Program-made: the position numbers and the translations under genes
Shown here: positions 14,471-27,170 of the stretch, in pieces
Layout of the letters: each line of letters begins with the position of its first letter
Numbering within the stretch: position 1 is the first letter of the stretch
Notes under the pieces: generated by a model
What the model saw: the letters and a program-made list of their open reading frames with translations, nothing else
Databases searched by the model: none
What the model was told of the DNA's origin: nothing
From: Enterococcus sp. DIV0212c
Lineage (GTDB): Bacteria > Bacillota > Bacilli > Lactobacillales > Enterococcaceae
DNA: 64,000 bases
Assembly: GCF_017377505.1 (NCBI RefSeq)
Contig: NZ_JAFREN010000014.1
Span: 1-64,000 of the forward strand
Reading direction: 5' to 3'

Positions 14471-15843
14471 TATTGCACCGCCTTTGTTAACAGAGTAACA
14501 GACTCGATATGTGTTGTTTGTGGGAAGTTATCCACTGGTTGAACTTCTTTCACTTCAAAGCCGCCTTCAACTAGTAAGGCAAGATCACGTGCTAATGTCG
14601 CTGGGTTACAGCTAACATAAACGATTCGTTCAGGTTTTGTTTCGATCAATGTTTCTACTAAGCTTGCCTCTAAACCTTTACGCGGCGGATCAACGATTAC
14701 AACATTTGGTTTGATGTCATTTTCGATCAATCTTGGTAATGCTTCTTCCGCTAAACCAGCAGTAAATGTAGCGTTGGTAATATTGTTTAATTTAGCATTG
14801 CTTTCAGCATTTTTCACTGCTTCTTCGATGACTTCCACACCATAAACATGTTTGGCATCTTTCGCTAAGGTTAAACCAATTGTACCGATTCCACAATACG
14901 CATCTACAACAACTTCTTCGCCAGTCAACGCTGCGTATTCTTTGACTTTATTGTACATTACTTCTGTTTGTTGTGGATTTACTTGGTAAAATGAACGAGA
15001 AGAGATTTCAAATTTCAAATCAAAAATCGTATCGATCATTTGATCTTCACCGTGTAACAGAATCGTCTCGTCACCAAAAATCACGTTTGTCTTTTTAGAA
15101 TTGACATTTTGCACGATGCTGACAACTTCAGGCAGCGCTTCTAAAATATCAGGAATGATTTTACTTGTTGGGAATAATTTTGGCGTTCTAGTAATCAAAA
15201 CAACCATCATTTCCCCAGTGTGATAGCCACGACGGACAACGATATGGCGCAAGTTACCAGTGTTATCAGATTCGTTGTAAGGCTTGATGCTATAACGTCT
15301 CATGATATCACGGATTTTGATAACTGCTTCGTCGATTTTAGGATCTTGAATATAGAAATGTTCTAATGGAATTAGATCATGACTATTTTTTCTGAAGAAC
15401 CCAGTTTGCAGTTTGTCATCGATTTTTCTAACTGGAATTTGAGCTTTATTGCGATAACCCCAAGGATTATTCATGCCTAACGTATCCATTACAGGGACAT
15501 CAGGTAATTTTGCTACACGCTGCATCACGTTTTTTACTTGGTCTGTTTTGAAAGTTAATTGAGCGCCATAAGCTAAATGCTGTAATGGGCTGATTCCAAC
15601 TTTAGTAAAGTTTGCATCTTTAACTGGTACACGGTCTTCGCTTGATTTTAAGATCGTCAAGACTTTTCCGTAACCGAAACTTTTGCCGACTTTTAAGACT
15701 TTGATTTCGACTTTTTCACCTGGCAAAGCATTTTCTATAAAAAGCGGGTAGCCGTCAACTTTGGCAACACCCATTCCTTCATGTGTCAGATCAATAATAT
15801 CAACTTCGATTGTTTCATTTTTGTTCACTGGAAAATTATTCAT
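14470..15843 (-). CDS. rlmD: 23S rRNA (uracil-5-)-methyltransferase, RlmCD/RumA family
   Basis: This 457-residue protein has an N-terminal TRAM domain (about residues 8-66) and a C-terminal SAM-dependent methyltransferase domain. VVDAYCGIGTIGL (SAM site, near 312), VVIVDPPRKGL (near 378) and VYVSCNPATLARDL (near 408, with the catalytic Cys) are present. The family makes m5U in 23S rRNA. The four-cysteine Fe-S cluster of E. coli RlmD is not evident, as in many Gram-positive RlmCD proteins, so dual-site modification as in Bacillus is possible. It lies near gatCAB and dgkB, a common Firmicutes grouping. Confidence 0.88.
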   Translation of the reverse strand: MNNFPVNKNETIEVDIIDLTHEGMGVAKVDGYPLFIENALPGEKVEIKVLKVGKSFGYGKVLTILKSSEDRVPVKDANFTKVGISPLQHLAYGAQLTFKTDQVKNVMQRVAKLPDVPVMDTLGMNNPWGYRNKAQIPVRKIDDKLQTGFFRKNSHDLIPLEHFYIQDPKIDEAVIKIRDIMRRYSIKPYNESDNTGNLRHIVVRRGYHTGEMMVVLITRTPKLFPTSKIIPDILEALPEVVSIVQNVNSKKTNVIFGDETILLHGEDQMIDTIFDLKFEISSRSFYQVNPQQTEVMYNKVKEYAALTGEEVVVDAYCGIGTIGLTLAKDAKHVYGVEVIEEAVKNAESNAKLNNITNATFTAGLAEEALPRLIENDIKPNVVIVDPPRKGLEASLVETLIETKPERIVYVSCNPATLARDLALLVEGGFEVKEVQPVDNFPQTTHIESVTLLTKAVQ

Positions 15844-15951
15844 AAGTCGCTCCTTCTTTAATGCACTTCTCTCATTCTAATGAAAAAATGCTAGAAAAGC
15901 AATAGAGAGATTGTTTCTACGGTTAAAAGACGTAAAAATTAATCTTTCTAT

Positions 15952-16593
15952 TTAATAGATTTCCGCTAGTTTATTTTCAATTAGCTGGATCACTTGTTTT
16001 TTTGCTTCTTCATCTTCAATAAAATCGTATTTGTCCCCATCAATTTGGATTTTAGGACTCTCATTGTATTCTTCAAACCATTGTTCATAACGTTCATTCA
16101 ATTCTTTATAATACTCATATAATGAAGGGTCTTTTTCTACTTGCTCGTAAACGCGTCCCCGTTTTTGAATACGTTCCAACATTTTAGGAAAAGATATTTT
16201 AATATGCACTAGTAAATCTGGACGCTTTTTATGAGCTGCGTACGGAAGTTCTTGTAGCATATTTTCTAATAAAGAATCATAGACTTTTACTTCTGTATCG
16301 TTGGCTCTTCCGAGGTCAGCATTTAGATGGAATAATAAAGAATCTTCATAGATTGAACGATCCAATACATTATTTTCATGTGAAAGTGCTTGTTTAATAC
16401 TATCAAACCGCTTATTCAAAAAATAAATTTGTAATAAAAATGCATATTTTTTAGGATTTTCATAAAATAAGGGCAATACTTCATTATCCTCAACGGATTC
16501 ATAAAAAGCATCTGATCCTAAATGTTCTGAAATAATTTCTGTTAAACTTGATTTTCCTGCACCAATTGTACCTGCTAAAACGATCACTGCCAT
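15952..16593 (-). CDS. Deoxynucleoside kinase (dGK/dCK family)
   Basis: This 213-residue cytoplasmic kinase has a P-loop GTIGAGKSSL at residues 8-17, the DRSIYEDSLLF segment (base catalysis and substrate arginine) near residue 80, and the lid region RIQKRGRVYEQ near 140. The family phosphorylates deoxyadenosine, deoxyguanosine or deoxycytidine for nucleotide salvage. Base specificity cannot be read with confidence. The start ATG at 16593 lies 15 bases after the stop of pnuC, so the two genes are probably one transcript. Confidence 0.85.
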   Translation of the reverse strand: MAVIVLAGTIGAGKSSLTEIISEHLGSDAFYESVEDNEVLPLFYENPKKYAFLLQIYFLNKRFDSIKQALSHENNVLDRSIYEDSLLFHLNADLGRANDTEVKVYDSLLENMLQELPYAAHKKRPDLLVHIKISFPKMLERIQKRGRVYEQVEKDPSLYEYYKELNERYEQWFEEYNESPKIQIDGDKYDFIEDEEAKKQVIQLIENKLAEIY

Positions 16594-16608
16594 CGAACTC
16601 CCTACCTA

Positions 16609-17298
16609 TTAATAGTTATTTTTTTTGATTTTTAACCAGTGGATCATGCCATAAATCGAATTGATTGTATACATGCAATACATGACAAACAATGCATAAT
16701 CTCCTCCAGCATGACTACCTGCTCTAAACCATAATATTATTGAAAATACGTTTCCTACTAGCCAAAAAACAAATTGTGACTGATATCTTTTGATCATCAA
16801 CAGCATTCCTGTCGCTGATACACTAAAAGTTACCGCATCAAGCGTTTGCTGCGCATCATTGACGAAGCCTAAAAGATAATATGCGATTACACCGATTGCC
16901 AGCCAGACAAGTCCAGCATACAGCCATTGAATCCCTTTTAACGTTTTGACATCTGTCACATTACCAGATCCATCCTCGCTGACTTTTAACCATGTATACA
17001 GCCCTGTGATATCCATTATAATATAAAAGCTTTGAAGTAAAACTTCAGCATACACACGCGTTTTAAAGCCAAAATAGCCGATGATCAGCGCACTTATAAA
17101 ACCAAATATATAATTGCTGGCTTTTCCTTGGGCAATTAAATTGACGCAGATAATACCTGATAAACCACCCACTAAAGTAATCCAACTAGATGGATTAAAA
17201 ACAAAGGCTATTAATTGTACGGAAATCATCATTAATAAAAAAAGATAATTTTTTCTTTCCCACCCTTTAAAGTCATTTATAATAAAATTTGAATGCAT
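16609..17298 (-). CDS. pnuC: PnuC-family nicotinamide riboside transporter
   Basis: This 229-residue integral membrane protein has about seven hydrophobic segments, and its W-rich end (WFRAGSHAGGDYALFVMYCMYTINSIYG) contains the conserved PnuC C-terminal region. PnuC proteins bring in nicotinamide riboside by facilitated diffusion, trapped by a kinase. A GTG six codons upstream is in frame, but GAAAGG is better placed for the ATG at 17298. The downstream kinase is of the deoxynucleoside type rather than NadR, so the trapping enzyme must be elsewhere or the substrate may differ. Confidence 0.82.
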   Translation of the reverse strand: MHSNFIINDFKGWERKNYLFLLMMISVQLIAFVFNPSSWITLVGGLSGIICVNLIAQGKASNYIFGFISALIIGYFGFKTRVYAEVLLQSFYIIMDITGLYTWLKVSEDGSGNVTDVKTLKGIQWLYAGLVWLAIGVIAYYLLGFVNDAQQTLDAVTFSVSATGMLLMIKRYQSQFVFWLVGNVFSIILWFRAGSHAGGDYALFVMYCMYTINSIYGMIHWLKIKKNNY

Positions 17299-17470
17299 AT
17301 AAAACAAACCTTTCACTTACAATTATTTATCATTTTCTGCAGAGATGACGACTTATTTAATTTACCTCTGTTTCAGTCACAAGTCAATGAGAACCCTTCT
17401 CAATTATTGATTATGAGACATTTTTTATACAACATATTGTGTTTCTTAATTTTTAAAACCTATATATGGT
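17299..17470 (-). promoter_or_regulatory. 5' leader of pnuC with hairpins
   Basis: The leader holds GAGAA/TTCTC with a three-base loop, and CAGAGGT/ATCTCTG, just before the ribosome binding site. NAD-responsive RNA elements are known in front of pnuC in some streptococci, but I could not match this leader to one. Regulatory function is a guess. Confidence 0.3.
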
Positions 17471-17522
17471 ATAGTAGTGCTATTTCACTTCTTCAGTTTT
17501 AGTAAGTATATCCGCTCAAATA

Positions 17523-17573
17523 AAAAAGTATCTAAGACCAACAAGTAATTGTTTTGTCTTAGATACTTTTTTT
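17523..17573. terminator. Terminator after dgkB
   Basis: AAAAAAGTATCTAAGAC pairs with GTCTTAGATACTTTTTTT. A-rich and T-rich flanks make it functional in both directions. Confidence 0.88.
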
Positions 17574-17587
17574 ATTCTCTTGATCGA

Positions 17588-18646
17588 TCAGCCAATTTTT
17601 CCATTATTATCAATGTCTTCTTCAGTTAAACGTTCGACTTCTTTTACAAACTCTTTGCTTGTTTCAAGATATTCATCATCGTCATCAGATTCACCGTCAT
17701 AATCGTCTAACACAGAACCCATGATTGCGTTCGAAGGAATCGCATCTGCATTGGCAAACATTTCGATATGTTGATGCAAATTGACAAATTCCATTGGCGC
17801 ATCCCCACCGTATTCACCATCTAAATTGATCATCATACGGCTATTAGGCTCTAATGTTTCAGCATGTAAACGACTAGTTTTAGTATAAATTAAACGGCTG
17901 TCTTCTATATGTTTACCACCATTTAACATTAACGCTGCTAGATGTAAAATTTCGAAAACATTAGCTGTTTTGACAATAATCAGAGAAAATTTTCCATCAT
18001 CCAGTTTTGCATCAGGCGCAATTTGTTCGAATCCACCAACAGAATTGGTCAAGCCTAAGAAAAACATGGAGGCATTGCCCTCATAGACTCCTTCGTCATA
18101 TTCCATCCGCATTTTGATTGGTTTCACACGCGGAAGCATTTCTGCACCTTTAGCTAAATAAGCCAAGTAGCCGAAAATACTTTTCAATTCTGAAGGAACC
18201 TCATAGGTCAATTCAGTTAAATGTCCACCAGCTGCAATATTGATAAAATAATTATCTTTGGCTTTGCCGATGTCCATTTTAACCGTTTGATTTTTTTTGA
18301 TAACTTCTGCTGCTTTAACAATATTGTCTCTAGGAATTTTTAATGCTCTTGCGTAATCATTGGTTGTTCCTGCAGGAATGATCGCCATAGACGGTCTTTT
18401 TTCTAAAGGAGCAATGCCATTAACAACTTCATTGATCGTTCCATCACCGCCAGCTGCAACAATTAGATCAAAATCTAATTCTGCAACTCGGCGTGCTTCA
18501 TTTTTAGCAGAATTTTCATCTGGAGTTGTGGCAAAAGCACTAGCTTCATATCCGCACTCTTCCAAGACAGAAAGAATATCAGCTAGATTTTTTTTGACTA
18601 GCTCTTTACCTGAAGTTGGATTATAAATCACTCTTGCTTTTTTCAT
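17588..18646 (-). CDS. dgkB: Soluble diacylglycerol kinase (DgkB/YegS family)
   Basis: This 352-residue protein belongs to the DAGK catalytic family. IYNPTSGKE occurs at the start, the nucleotide-binding GGDGTINEVVNG near residue 66, PAGTTNDYARAL near 92, and a LDGEYGGDAPMEF segment near 275. DgkB phosphorylates diacylglycerol released by lipoteichoic acid synthesis and returns it to phospholipid. Residues after about 305 form an acidic tail (DDYDGESDDDDEY) longer than in Bacillus DgkB. It lies 16 bases after gatB, in the order gatC-gatA-gatB-dgkB seen in many Firmicutes. Confidence 0.9.
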   Translation of the reverse strand: MKKARVIYNPTSGKELVKKNLADILSVLEECGYEASAFATTPDENSAKNEARRVAELDFDLIVAAGGDGTINEVVNGIAPLEKRPSMAIIPAGTTNDYARALKIPRDNIVKAAEVIKKNQTVKMDIGKAKDNYFINIAAGGHLTELTYEVPSELKSIFGYLAYLAKGAEMLPRVKPIKMRMEYDEGVYEGNASMFFLGLTNSVGGFEQIAPDAKLDDGKFSLIIVKTANVFEILHLAALMLNGGKHIEDSRLIYTKTSRLHAETLEPNSRMMINLDGEYGGDAPMEFVNLHQHIEMFANADAIPSNAIMGSVLDDYDGESDDDDEYLETSKEFVKEVERLTEEDIDNNGKIG

Positions 18647-18662
18647 AATCTTTCGCTGCTTT

Positions 18663-20093
18663 CTATCGTTTTGCCAATTCTTCTTGAAGCAATTTATTTA
18701 CAACGCCTGGGTTGGCTTGGCCTTTCGTTGCTTTCATGATTTGACCAACTAAGAATCCAACTGCACGATCTTTACCGTTTTTAAAATCATCGACAGATTG
18801 TTGGTTATTATCCAATACTTCATTAATGATCGGCAATAATTGTGAAGGATCTGATAGTTGAACTAAGCCTTTAGCTTCAACAACTTCTTTCGCATCCCCA
18901 CCATTTTCGATCAATTCTTTAAAGACTTTTTTAGCAATTTTAGAACTGATTGTGCCGTCTTCGATCAATGTGATCATGCCAGCTAAGTTAGCAGGTGTTA
19001 ATTTAGTGTCAGGTAACTCGATTTTTTCACTATTCAAGTATGCTGAAACTTCACCCATCAACCAGTTAGATACTTGTTTGGCATCTGCACCTTCATTTAG
19101 CGCTGCTTCAAAGAAGTCAGACATTTCTTTTGTTAATGTCAGAACCATTGCATCGTATTCTGGCAAGCCTAGTTCTTTGATGTAACGAGCACGACGAGAG
19201 GCTGGCATTTCTGGTAAGCTATGACGCACACGTTCGATCCATTCATCATCGATCGCAAAACGAGGAACATCAGGCTCTGGAAAGTAACGGTAGTCACTTG
19301 AACCTTCTTTAACACGCATCAATAATGTCTTGTTAGTTGTTTCATCAAAACGGCGGGTTTCTTGTTGGATTTCTCCACCAGATAGTAACACTTTCGCTTG
19401 ACGTTTTTCTTCAAAAGCAAGACCTTTTTTAACAAAACTCATTGAGTTCAGGTTTTTAAGCTCTGCTTTTGTACCAAATTCTTCTTGGCCATACGGACGT
19501 AAAGAAATATTGGCATCACAACGCATTGAGCCTTCTTCCATTTTAACATCTGAAACGCCAGTAAATAGAATGATTGAACGGATTGCTTCTAAATAAGCAT
19601 AAGCTTCCTCTGGTGAACGCATATCCGCTTCTGAAACGATCTCGATCAGTGGCGTACCTTGACGGTTTAAATCAACGAAAGAATAGCCGCCGTCCCCATG
19701 AATATTTTTCCCAGCATCTTCTTCTAAATGCACACGTTCGATACGGATGCGTTTTGTTTTGCCTTCAACTTCGATATCAATCCAGCCATCGTGACCGATC
19801 GGTTGATCGAATTGAGAAATTTGGTAAGCTTTGGGATTATCTGGGTAAAAATAGTTTTTACGATCAAAATGTGTATCTTTAGAGATTTCACAATTTAAGG
19901 CAAGCGCTGCTTTCATCCCAAATTCAAGGGCTTGTTTATTCATGACAGGTAATACGCCTGGGTAACCCCAGTCGATCACGTTTGTATTGCTATTTGGTTC
20001 TGCCCCAAAGTGAGCGGGTGCAGGTGAAAAGATTTTAGAGTTTGTTTTTAATTCTACGTGGACCTCAAGTCCGATGACAGTTTCAAAATTCAT
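18663..20093 (-). CDS. gatB: Aspartyl/glutamyl-tRNA amidotransferase subunit B
   Basis: This 476-residue protein has the GatB cradle domain ([15 protein letters not shown] start, [13 protein letters not shown] near 150, [16 protein letters not shown] near 190) and the C-terminal YqeY-like tail domain. It phosphorylates the glutamate of Glu-tRNA(Gln), or aspartate of Asp-tRNA(Asn), and receives ammonia from GatA to make Gln-tRNA. Its ATG shares one base with the gatA stop (TAATG). Length and motifs are normal. Confidence 0.96.
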   Translation of the reverse strand: MNFETVIGLEVHVELKTNSKIFSPAPAHFGAEPNSNTNVIDWGYPGVLPVMNKQALEFGMKAALALNCEISKDTHFDRKNYFYPDNPKAYQISQFDQPIGHDGWIDIEVEGKTKRIRIERVHLEEDAGKNIHGDGGYSFVDLNRQGTPLIEIVSEADMRSPEEAYAYLEAIRSIILFTGVSDVKMEEGSMRCDANISLRPYGQEEFGTKAELKNLNSMSFVKKGLAFEEKRQAKVLLSGGEIQQETRRFDETTNKTLLMRVKEGSSDYRYFPEPDVPRFAIDDEWIERVRHSLPEMPASRRARYIKELGLPEYDAMVLTLTKEMSDFFEAALNEGADAKQVSNWLMGEVSAYLNSEKIELPDTKLTPANLAGMITLIEDGTISSKIAKKVFKELIENGGDAKEVVEAKGLVQLSDPSQLLPIINEVLDNNQQSVDDFKNGKDRAVGFLVGQIMKATKGQANPGVVNKLLQEELAKR

Positions 20094-21562
20094 TAGTCAT
20101 TCCCCCCTAAGATCACAGGTTTTTTCGTATGGAAATCAGTTGCTTGTTCAAACGCATACGCTGCTTTATACATTGTGCTTTCATCAAATGCTTTACCAAT
20201 AATTTGTAGGCCAACTGGTAAGCCTTCTGAGAAGCCAGCTGGAATCGACATACCAGGTAATCCCGCTAAGTTGACTGGAATCGTTAATAGATCGTTCATG
20301 TACATTGTAATCGGATCATTGATGTTTTCACCTAGTCCAAAAGCAACAGTTGGTGAAGCTGGGCCAATGATGATGTCATAATTAGCAAAAACATTATCAA
20401 AATCTTGTTTGATCAAAGTTCTAACTTGTCCAGCTTTTTTGAAGTGAGCATCGTAATGTCCAGCACTTAAAGAAAATGTACCAAGCATAATACGACGTTT
20501 TACTTCTATACCAAATCCTTCAGAACGTGAATTTACATAAACGTCTTCTAGATTTTTAACATTTTCAGAACGGTAGCCATAACGAATACCATCAAAACGT
20601 TGTAAGTTTGAGCTTGCTTCAGATGAAGCGATAATATAATAAACTGCTACTCCATATTTAGAATGGGGTAAGCTAACTTCTTCCACAGTTGCACCTAATG
20701 CTTTAAACGTTTCTGCAGCTTTAAGCACTGCTTCACGAACGCCAGCGTCCACACCTTCACCCAAGTATTCTTTTGGTAAAGCGACTTTCATGCCTTTGAT
20801 GTCTCCTGTTAAACCAGCAGTAAAATCAGGCACAGAAGCTCCAGCAGATGTCCCATCTTTTTCATCATAGCCACTAATTGCATTTAATGCCAAAGCATTA
20901 TCTTTAACGTTTCTTGTCAATGGACCAATTTGATCCAAGCTAGAAGAAAAGGCGATTAAGCCAAAACGAGACACACGTCCGTATGTTGGTTTCATACCAA
21001 CAATTCCGTTAAATGATGCTGGCTGACGGATACTACCACCTGTATCAGTTCCCAAAGAAACTGCTACTTGACCTGCTGCTACTGCTGCAGCCGAACCACC
21101 GGATGATCCACCAGGTACTTTAGAGTGATCCCACGCATTCTTTGTTTTCTTAAAGAATGAAGTTTCCGTACTTCCGCCCATCGCAAATTCATCCATGTTT
21201 AATTTTCCAACAGGAATCATATCTGCTTGATAGACTTTATCCATTACGGTTGCATCATAAATAGGATTGAAGTTATGCAACATTTTTGATGCTGCAGTTG
21301 TTAAAATATCTTTGGTTACGATGTTGTCTTTAATTCCGATTGGAATACCAGCTAATGGATTTGACTCAGTGATTCCTTTAAGATCGATCGCTTTAGCTAA
21401 GTCTAAGGCTTTTTCTTCACTGATCGTAATGAATGAATCAACATCTTTTTCTGTTTCATTGATGCGTTTTAGCGTAGCATGTGTTAAATCAGTTGCAGTG
21501 ATTTCTTTTGAGACAAGTAAATCATGCAATTCTGTTAATGATTTATCGTATAATTTTTCCAT
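20093..21562 (-). CDS. gatA: Aspartyl/glutamyl-tRNA amidotransferase subunit A
   Basis: This 489-residue amidase-signature enzyme has the Ser-cisSer-Lys triad: Lys in IGIKDN near residue 80, and the serines in [14 protein letters not shown] and [12 protein letters not shown] around 153-180. It releases ammonia from glutamine for GatB. It is joined by TAATG overlaps to gatC before and gatB after, so the three subunits are made in equal amounts. Nothing unusual. Confidence 0.96.
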   Translation of the reverse strand: MEKLYDKSLTELHDLLVSKEITATDLTHATLKRINETEKDVDSFITISEEKALDLAKAIDLKGITESNPLAGIPIGIKDNIVTKDILTTAASKMLHNFNPIYDATVMDKVYQADMIPVGKLNMDEFAMGGSTETSFFKKTKNAWDHSKVPGGSSGGSAAAVAAGQVAVSLGTDTGGSIRQPASFNGIVGMKPTYGRVSRFGLIAFSSSLDQIGPLTRNVKDNALALNAISGYDEKDGTSAGASVPDFTAGLTGDIKGMKVALPKEYLGEGVDAGVREAVLKAAETFKALGATVEEVSLPHSKYGVAVYYIIASSEASSNLQRFDGIRYGYRSENVKNLEDVYVNSRSEGFGIEVKRRIMLGTFSLSAGHYDAHFKKAGQVRTLIKQDFDNVFANYDIIIGPASPTVAFGLGENINDPITMYMNDLLTIPVNLAGLPGMSIPAGFSEGLPVGLQIIGKAFDESTMYKAAYAFEQATDFHTKKPVILGGND

Positions 21563-21867
21563 TATGCACCAGCCTCCCCATTGTCGATAATCGCTGGCAC
21601 TTTGATGTAGCCATTTTCTGATTCAGGTACGTTTTTCATTAATTCCTTGCGATCCATACCTGGTGTTGCTACGTCTTCTCTCATCACATTGATTGATTGT
21701 GCTACATTAGAGGTAAATGGAACGCCTTCTGTATCTACTTCTTCTAATAATTCCACCATATCGATGATTTTTCCTAATTGCTCTGTAAAGTCTTTTAACT
21801 CCTCATCGGAAAAAGACAATTTGGACAATTTGGCTACATGTTTTGCTTTTTCTTCACTGATTGCCAT
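21562..21867 (-). CDS. gatC: Aspartyl/glutamyl-tRNA amidotransferase subunit C
   Basis: This 101-residue small subunit has typical GatC features: [16 protein letters not shown] at the start, [22 protein letters not shown], and the end motif containing VPAIIDN. It wraps around GatA and stabilises the complex. It is the first gene of the gatCAB-dgkB transcript; the upstream space to ligA is 237 bases. Confidence 0.95.
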   Translation of the reverse strand: MAISEEKAKHVAKLSKLSFSDEELKDFTEQLGKIIDMVELLEEVDTEGVPFTSNVAQSINVMREDVATPGMDRKELMKNVPESENGYIKVPAIIDNGEAGA

Positions 21868-22005
21868 GGATACCCTTCTTTCCTTTAGAAAAACTCAGCT
21901 GAGCTGTTACTTTCTATTACTTGAAAGACAGCTCTTATGAGTCCACTAGTTCATTTTTATACTGTTAAACGATTATTTACGTTAAGAAAACAGCTTTTTT
22001 CTTAT

Positions 22006-22037
22006 TCTATCATAAAATTCTAAGAAATTATGATAGA
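22006..22037. repeat. 10-bp inverted repeat upstream of gatC
   Basis: TCTATCATAA (22006-22015) and TTATGATAGA (22028-22037) are exactly complementary with a 12-base loop. There is no T run on the minus strand. It lies between ligA and gatC; a regulatory or mRNA-end role is possible. Confidence 0.4.
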
Positions 22038-22104
22038 GATTAAAGAAAATAGTCTGATAATGTAAAAAATAGTATTTAATTTTCTTTTTTATTGCCGTTT
22101 TAGT

Positions 22105-24162
<2,058 letters not shown>

Positions 24163-24270
24163 CTAATATTAAAAGTGGAACAAATCGTTTCATCCTGTAG
24201 AAAATCAGGAACTTAGCATTGAAACCTGCGTTGTTTCACTACTAAGTTATCTATTTTCATAAGGATTGAT

Positions 24271-24331
24271 TTGTGCTCGTTCGATCTCGACTGAAAAACA
24301 GGAAATTATGACTAAGATTCATTTTGCCTTA
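24271..24331 (-). repeat. Degenerate element A between pcrA and ligA
   Basis: On the minus strand TTTCCTGTTTTTCAGTCGAG followed by ATCGAACGAGC resembles the right half of element A (TTTTCCTATTTTTCTGTCGAG in the copies near 42.9 kb). The left half and the SD-carrying end are not recognisable, so this is a worn or coincidental copy. Confidence 0.4.
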
Positions 24332-24332
24332 T

Positions 24333-26576
24333 TCATATTTTTTCAATCGGAGCAAATGCTGCTAATAAGCGTTTGATACCTTTTTCAGGAAAAGCTACAT
24401 CTAGTTCTAAGTCTTTGGCAGTCCCGCCAACACGAACGACTGTACCTGTTCCCCACGCTTTATGTTTGACTTTATCGCCTGCTTGCCAAGCCATTGATTC
24501 TCCGCCGCTGGCAACTTTATCAGTGACCGGCTGCTTGGTTGGTTGGGCATAAGCTGGTTTAAAGACTTTTGGTTCAAAGGTTCTAGCTGGCGCTTTTGGT
24601 GCAGCAATCGAACCTTGTAAATCTAATAATTCTTCGTCAATTTCATCTAAGAAACGGCTTGGACGATTATATTGAGTTCTTCCATATAATGTTCTAGAAA
24701 AAGCATTTGTGATAAATAAAATTTCTTCTGCTCGAGTAATCCCAACATAGGCTAAACGGCGTTCTTCTTCTAGTTCGCTTTCCTCTAGCATCGCACGAGA
24801 TAATGGAAAGACGCCTTCTTCCATTCCAATCAAGAATACAACTGGAAATTCAAGACCTTTCGCTGCATGCAATGTCATCAATGTCACTTGAGACGTACTT
24901 TCTTCTAAATTATCCAAGTCTGAAACAAGCGCTAAATCATTTAGGAATACAGCCAGTTTTTCATCTGGTGCATCCGCTTCTTCTTCACCTTGGCGTTCAT
25001 AACGTTTATCGAATTCTTGTGTAACAGTTAAAAATTCATCCAAATTTTCTAAGCGTGCTTGCGATTCTAAATTATTTTGTCTGACCAATTCTTCACGGTA
25101 GCCGCTGCGTTCTAAAACTTCTTTTACTAATTCGGTAATTGTTAAATATGGAATCATTTGTGTCAAATCTTGGATCATCATGCCAAAACTACCTAATTCT
25201 TTACCAGCTTTTCCAGAGATATTTGCCAGATCCACATTTTGCGAAGCTTCTAACAACGACCAACCATGCATCTGAGCAAAACTTCTTAGTTTCTCAACAG
25301 AACTTTTACCGATACCTCGTTTTGGTTCGTTGACTACTCGTTCGAAACTAAGTGAGTCCATTGAATTAGAGATAATATTTAAGTAGCCTAAGATATCTTT
25401 GATTTCTTTACGATCGTAGAACTTATGTCCGCCGACCATGGTATAAGGAATATTGGATTTAAGCAACATTTCTTCCATCACACGAGATTGGGCATTGGTA
25501 CGATATAAAACGGCGAAATCACCATAAATGCGGTCTTTTTCACGTATTTCTTTTTGAATTTGTCCCACGATGAATTGTGTTTCATCTCGTTCGTTATCAC
25601 CACGATAATAAACAATTTTTTCCCCATCCGTATTCTCAGTCCATAATTGCTTATCACGACGGTTACGGTTGTTTTGGATCACATTATTCGCTGCATCAAG
25701 AATTTTCTTCGTTGAGCGGTAATTTTGTTCCAACATGATTACAGAAGCATCGGGATAATCCTTTTCGAAATCCAAAATATTCTGCATGTCAGCTCCACGC
25801 CAACCATAAATACTTTGGTCAGCATCTCCTACCACACATAGATTTTTAAAACGTGCCGCTAACATATTAACTAACGTGTACTGCGCATGGTTAGTATCTT
25901 GGTATTCATCTACGTGAATGTAATGGAATTTATTTTGATAATAATTTAAAGAATCTGGATGTTCATTAAACAAACGAATCGTATTCATGATCAAATCATC
26001 AAAATCCATACATTGATTGTTTCTTAATTCTTTTTGATACATCTTATAGCATTTTGCTACGACTTCCTCATAAGGCGTGCCTTGTAATTCTTCGACTTTT
26101 TCTGGTGTCTGCAGCTCATTTTTAGCATTGCTGATCGTGCCTAGAATCGAGCGTGGATCATATTTTTTTACATCGATATTCAGTTCATTCAAAATTCGTT
26201 TCATCAATGTCCGCTGTTCAGACGTATCAATGATCGTGAAGTTCCGATTATAGCCGATATGATCGACATCGCGACGTAAAATCCGCACACACATTGAGTG
26301 GAACGTAGAAACCCAAACATCGTTTCCGCCAGTTTCCATCAATTTTCCAACCCGCTCTCTCATTTCTTTTGCGGCTTTATTGGTAAATGTGATTGCTAAA
26401 ATATTCCATGGATTGACATCTTTTTCTTGAATTAAATAGGCAATGCGGTGAGTTAAAACTCTTGTTTTCCCACTACCTGCACCTGCCATAACTAATAAAG
26501 GCCCTTCTGTATGTAGAACGGCTTCTTTTTGTCTCGGATTCATACCTTGGATCAAGGCGTTTTCTTGTGCCATCAT
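24333..26576 (-). CDS. pcrA: ATP-dependent DNA helicase PcrA (UvrD/Rep family)
   Basis: This 747-residue superfamily 1A helicase has the Walker [11 protein letters not shown] near residue 36, [36 protein letters not shown] and [11 protein letters not shown]-terminal tudor-like segment ([15 protein letters not shown]) binds RNA polymerase in relatives. The frame is open 24 codons further upstream, but AGAGAGGACG precedes the tandem ATGs at 26571-26576. It unwinds DNA in repair and plasmid replication and removes stalled complexes. Confidence 0.96.
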   Translation of the reverse strand: MMAQENALIQGMNPRQKEAVLHTEGPLLVMAGAGSGKTRVLTHRIAYLIQEKDVNPWNILAITFTNKAAKEMRERVGKLMETGGNDVWVSTFHSMCVRILRRDVDHIGYNRNFTIIDTSEQRTLMKRILNELNIDVKKYDPRSILGTISNAKNELQTPEKVEELQGTPYEEVVAKCYKMYQKELRNNQCMDFDDLIMNTIRLFNEHPDSLNYYQNKFHYIHVDEYQDTNHAQYTLVNMLAARFKNLCVVGDADQSIYGWRGADMQNILDFEKDYPDASVIMLEQNYRSTKKILDAANNVIQNNRNRRDKQLWTENTDGEKIVYYRGDNERDETQFIVGQIQKEIREKDRIYGDFAVLYRTNAQSRVMEEMLLKSNIPYTMVGGHKFYDRKEIKDILGYLNIISNSMDSLSFERVVNEPKRGIGKSSVEKLRSFAQMHGWSLLEASQNVDLANISGKAGKELGSFGMMIQDLTQMIPYLTITELVKEVLERSGYREELVRQNNLESQARLENLDEFLTVTQEFDKRYERQGEEEADAPDEKLAVFLNDLALVSDLDNLEESTSQVTLMTLHAAKGLEFPVVFLIGMEEGVFPLSRAMLEESELEEERRLAYVGITRAEEILFITNAFSRTLYGRTQYNRPSRFLDEIDEELLDLQGSIAAPKAPARTFEPKVFKPAYAQPTKQPVTDKVASGGESMAWQAGDKVKHKAWGTGTVVRVGGTAKDLELDVAFPEKGIKRLLAAFAPIEKI

Positions 26577-26721
26577 CAACGTCCTCTCTCTTTTTTCAAT
26601 CTTATACATTATACCAAAAAAAACACAAAAGCTGAACAGATTGAACAAACCTTGATGAATAACCTGTAAAAAGATTTAGTGGTACTTGTTATCTAAAAAT
26701 AAAATGCAGTTAAAAAATAAT

Positions 26722-26766
26722 AAATGCTCCTAAGGACTCATAAAAAATGAGTATTTAGGAGCATTT
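26722..26766 (-). terminator. Hairpin downstream of the CRISPR array
   Basis: AAATGCTCCTAA and TTAGGAGCATTT form the outer stem and ACTCAT/ATGAGT the inner one. On the minus strand the hairpin is followed by ATTATTTTTT. It lies 34 bases beyond the last repeat in the direction the array should be transcribed, so it is a plausible end of the pre-crRNA. Confidence 0.6.
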
Positions 26767-26799
26767 ACAAAATGGACATATTGCTGTAGTGGAATATGT

Positions 26800-27170
26800 A
26801 TTTCAATCCACTCACTCAATAAAGAGTGAGACAAGAGAGGGGAGGAGACCCCTCGTATTTTTATTTAATTTCAATCCACTCACTCAATAAAGAGTGAGAC
26901 AAACTGCAGCCAATAACAATAGACAAGTAACTTATATTTCAATCCACTCACTCAATAAAGAGTGAGACAAGATGTATCTTTTGATAAAAGACCGGCAAAC
27001 ATTTATTTCAATCCACTCACTCAATAAAGAGTGAGACGCGAACAGTTTTTAACCACAATGACTAAAAAAATTTCAATCCACTCACTCAATAAAGAGTGAG
27101 ACGTTCACCTCGCTTTCTACTTTAAGTATATCAAGGTATTTCAATCCACTCACTCAATAAAGAGTGAGAC
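26800..27170 (-). CRISPR. CRISPR array, 6 repeats and 5 spacers, type I-C-like
   Basis: Six identical 33-bp repeats start at 26800, 26868, 26936, 27005, 27070 and 27138, separated by spacers of 35, 35, 36, 32 and 35 bp. Read on the minus strand the repeat begins GTCTCACTC, has a CACTC...GAGTG stem and ends GTGGATTGAAAT, the 3' handle of type I-C (and related I-B) repeats, so transcription should be leftward from a leader near 27171-27333. No degenerate terminal repeat is seen. No cas gene is present in the 64 kb, so the array is either an orphan or served by distant cas genes. Confidence 0.97.
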
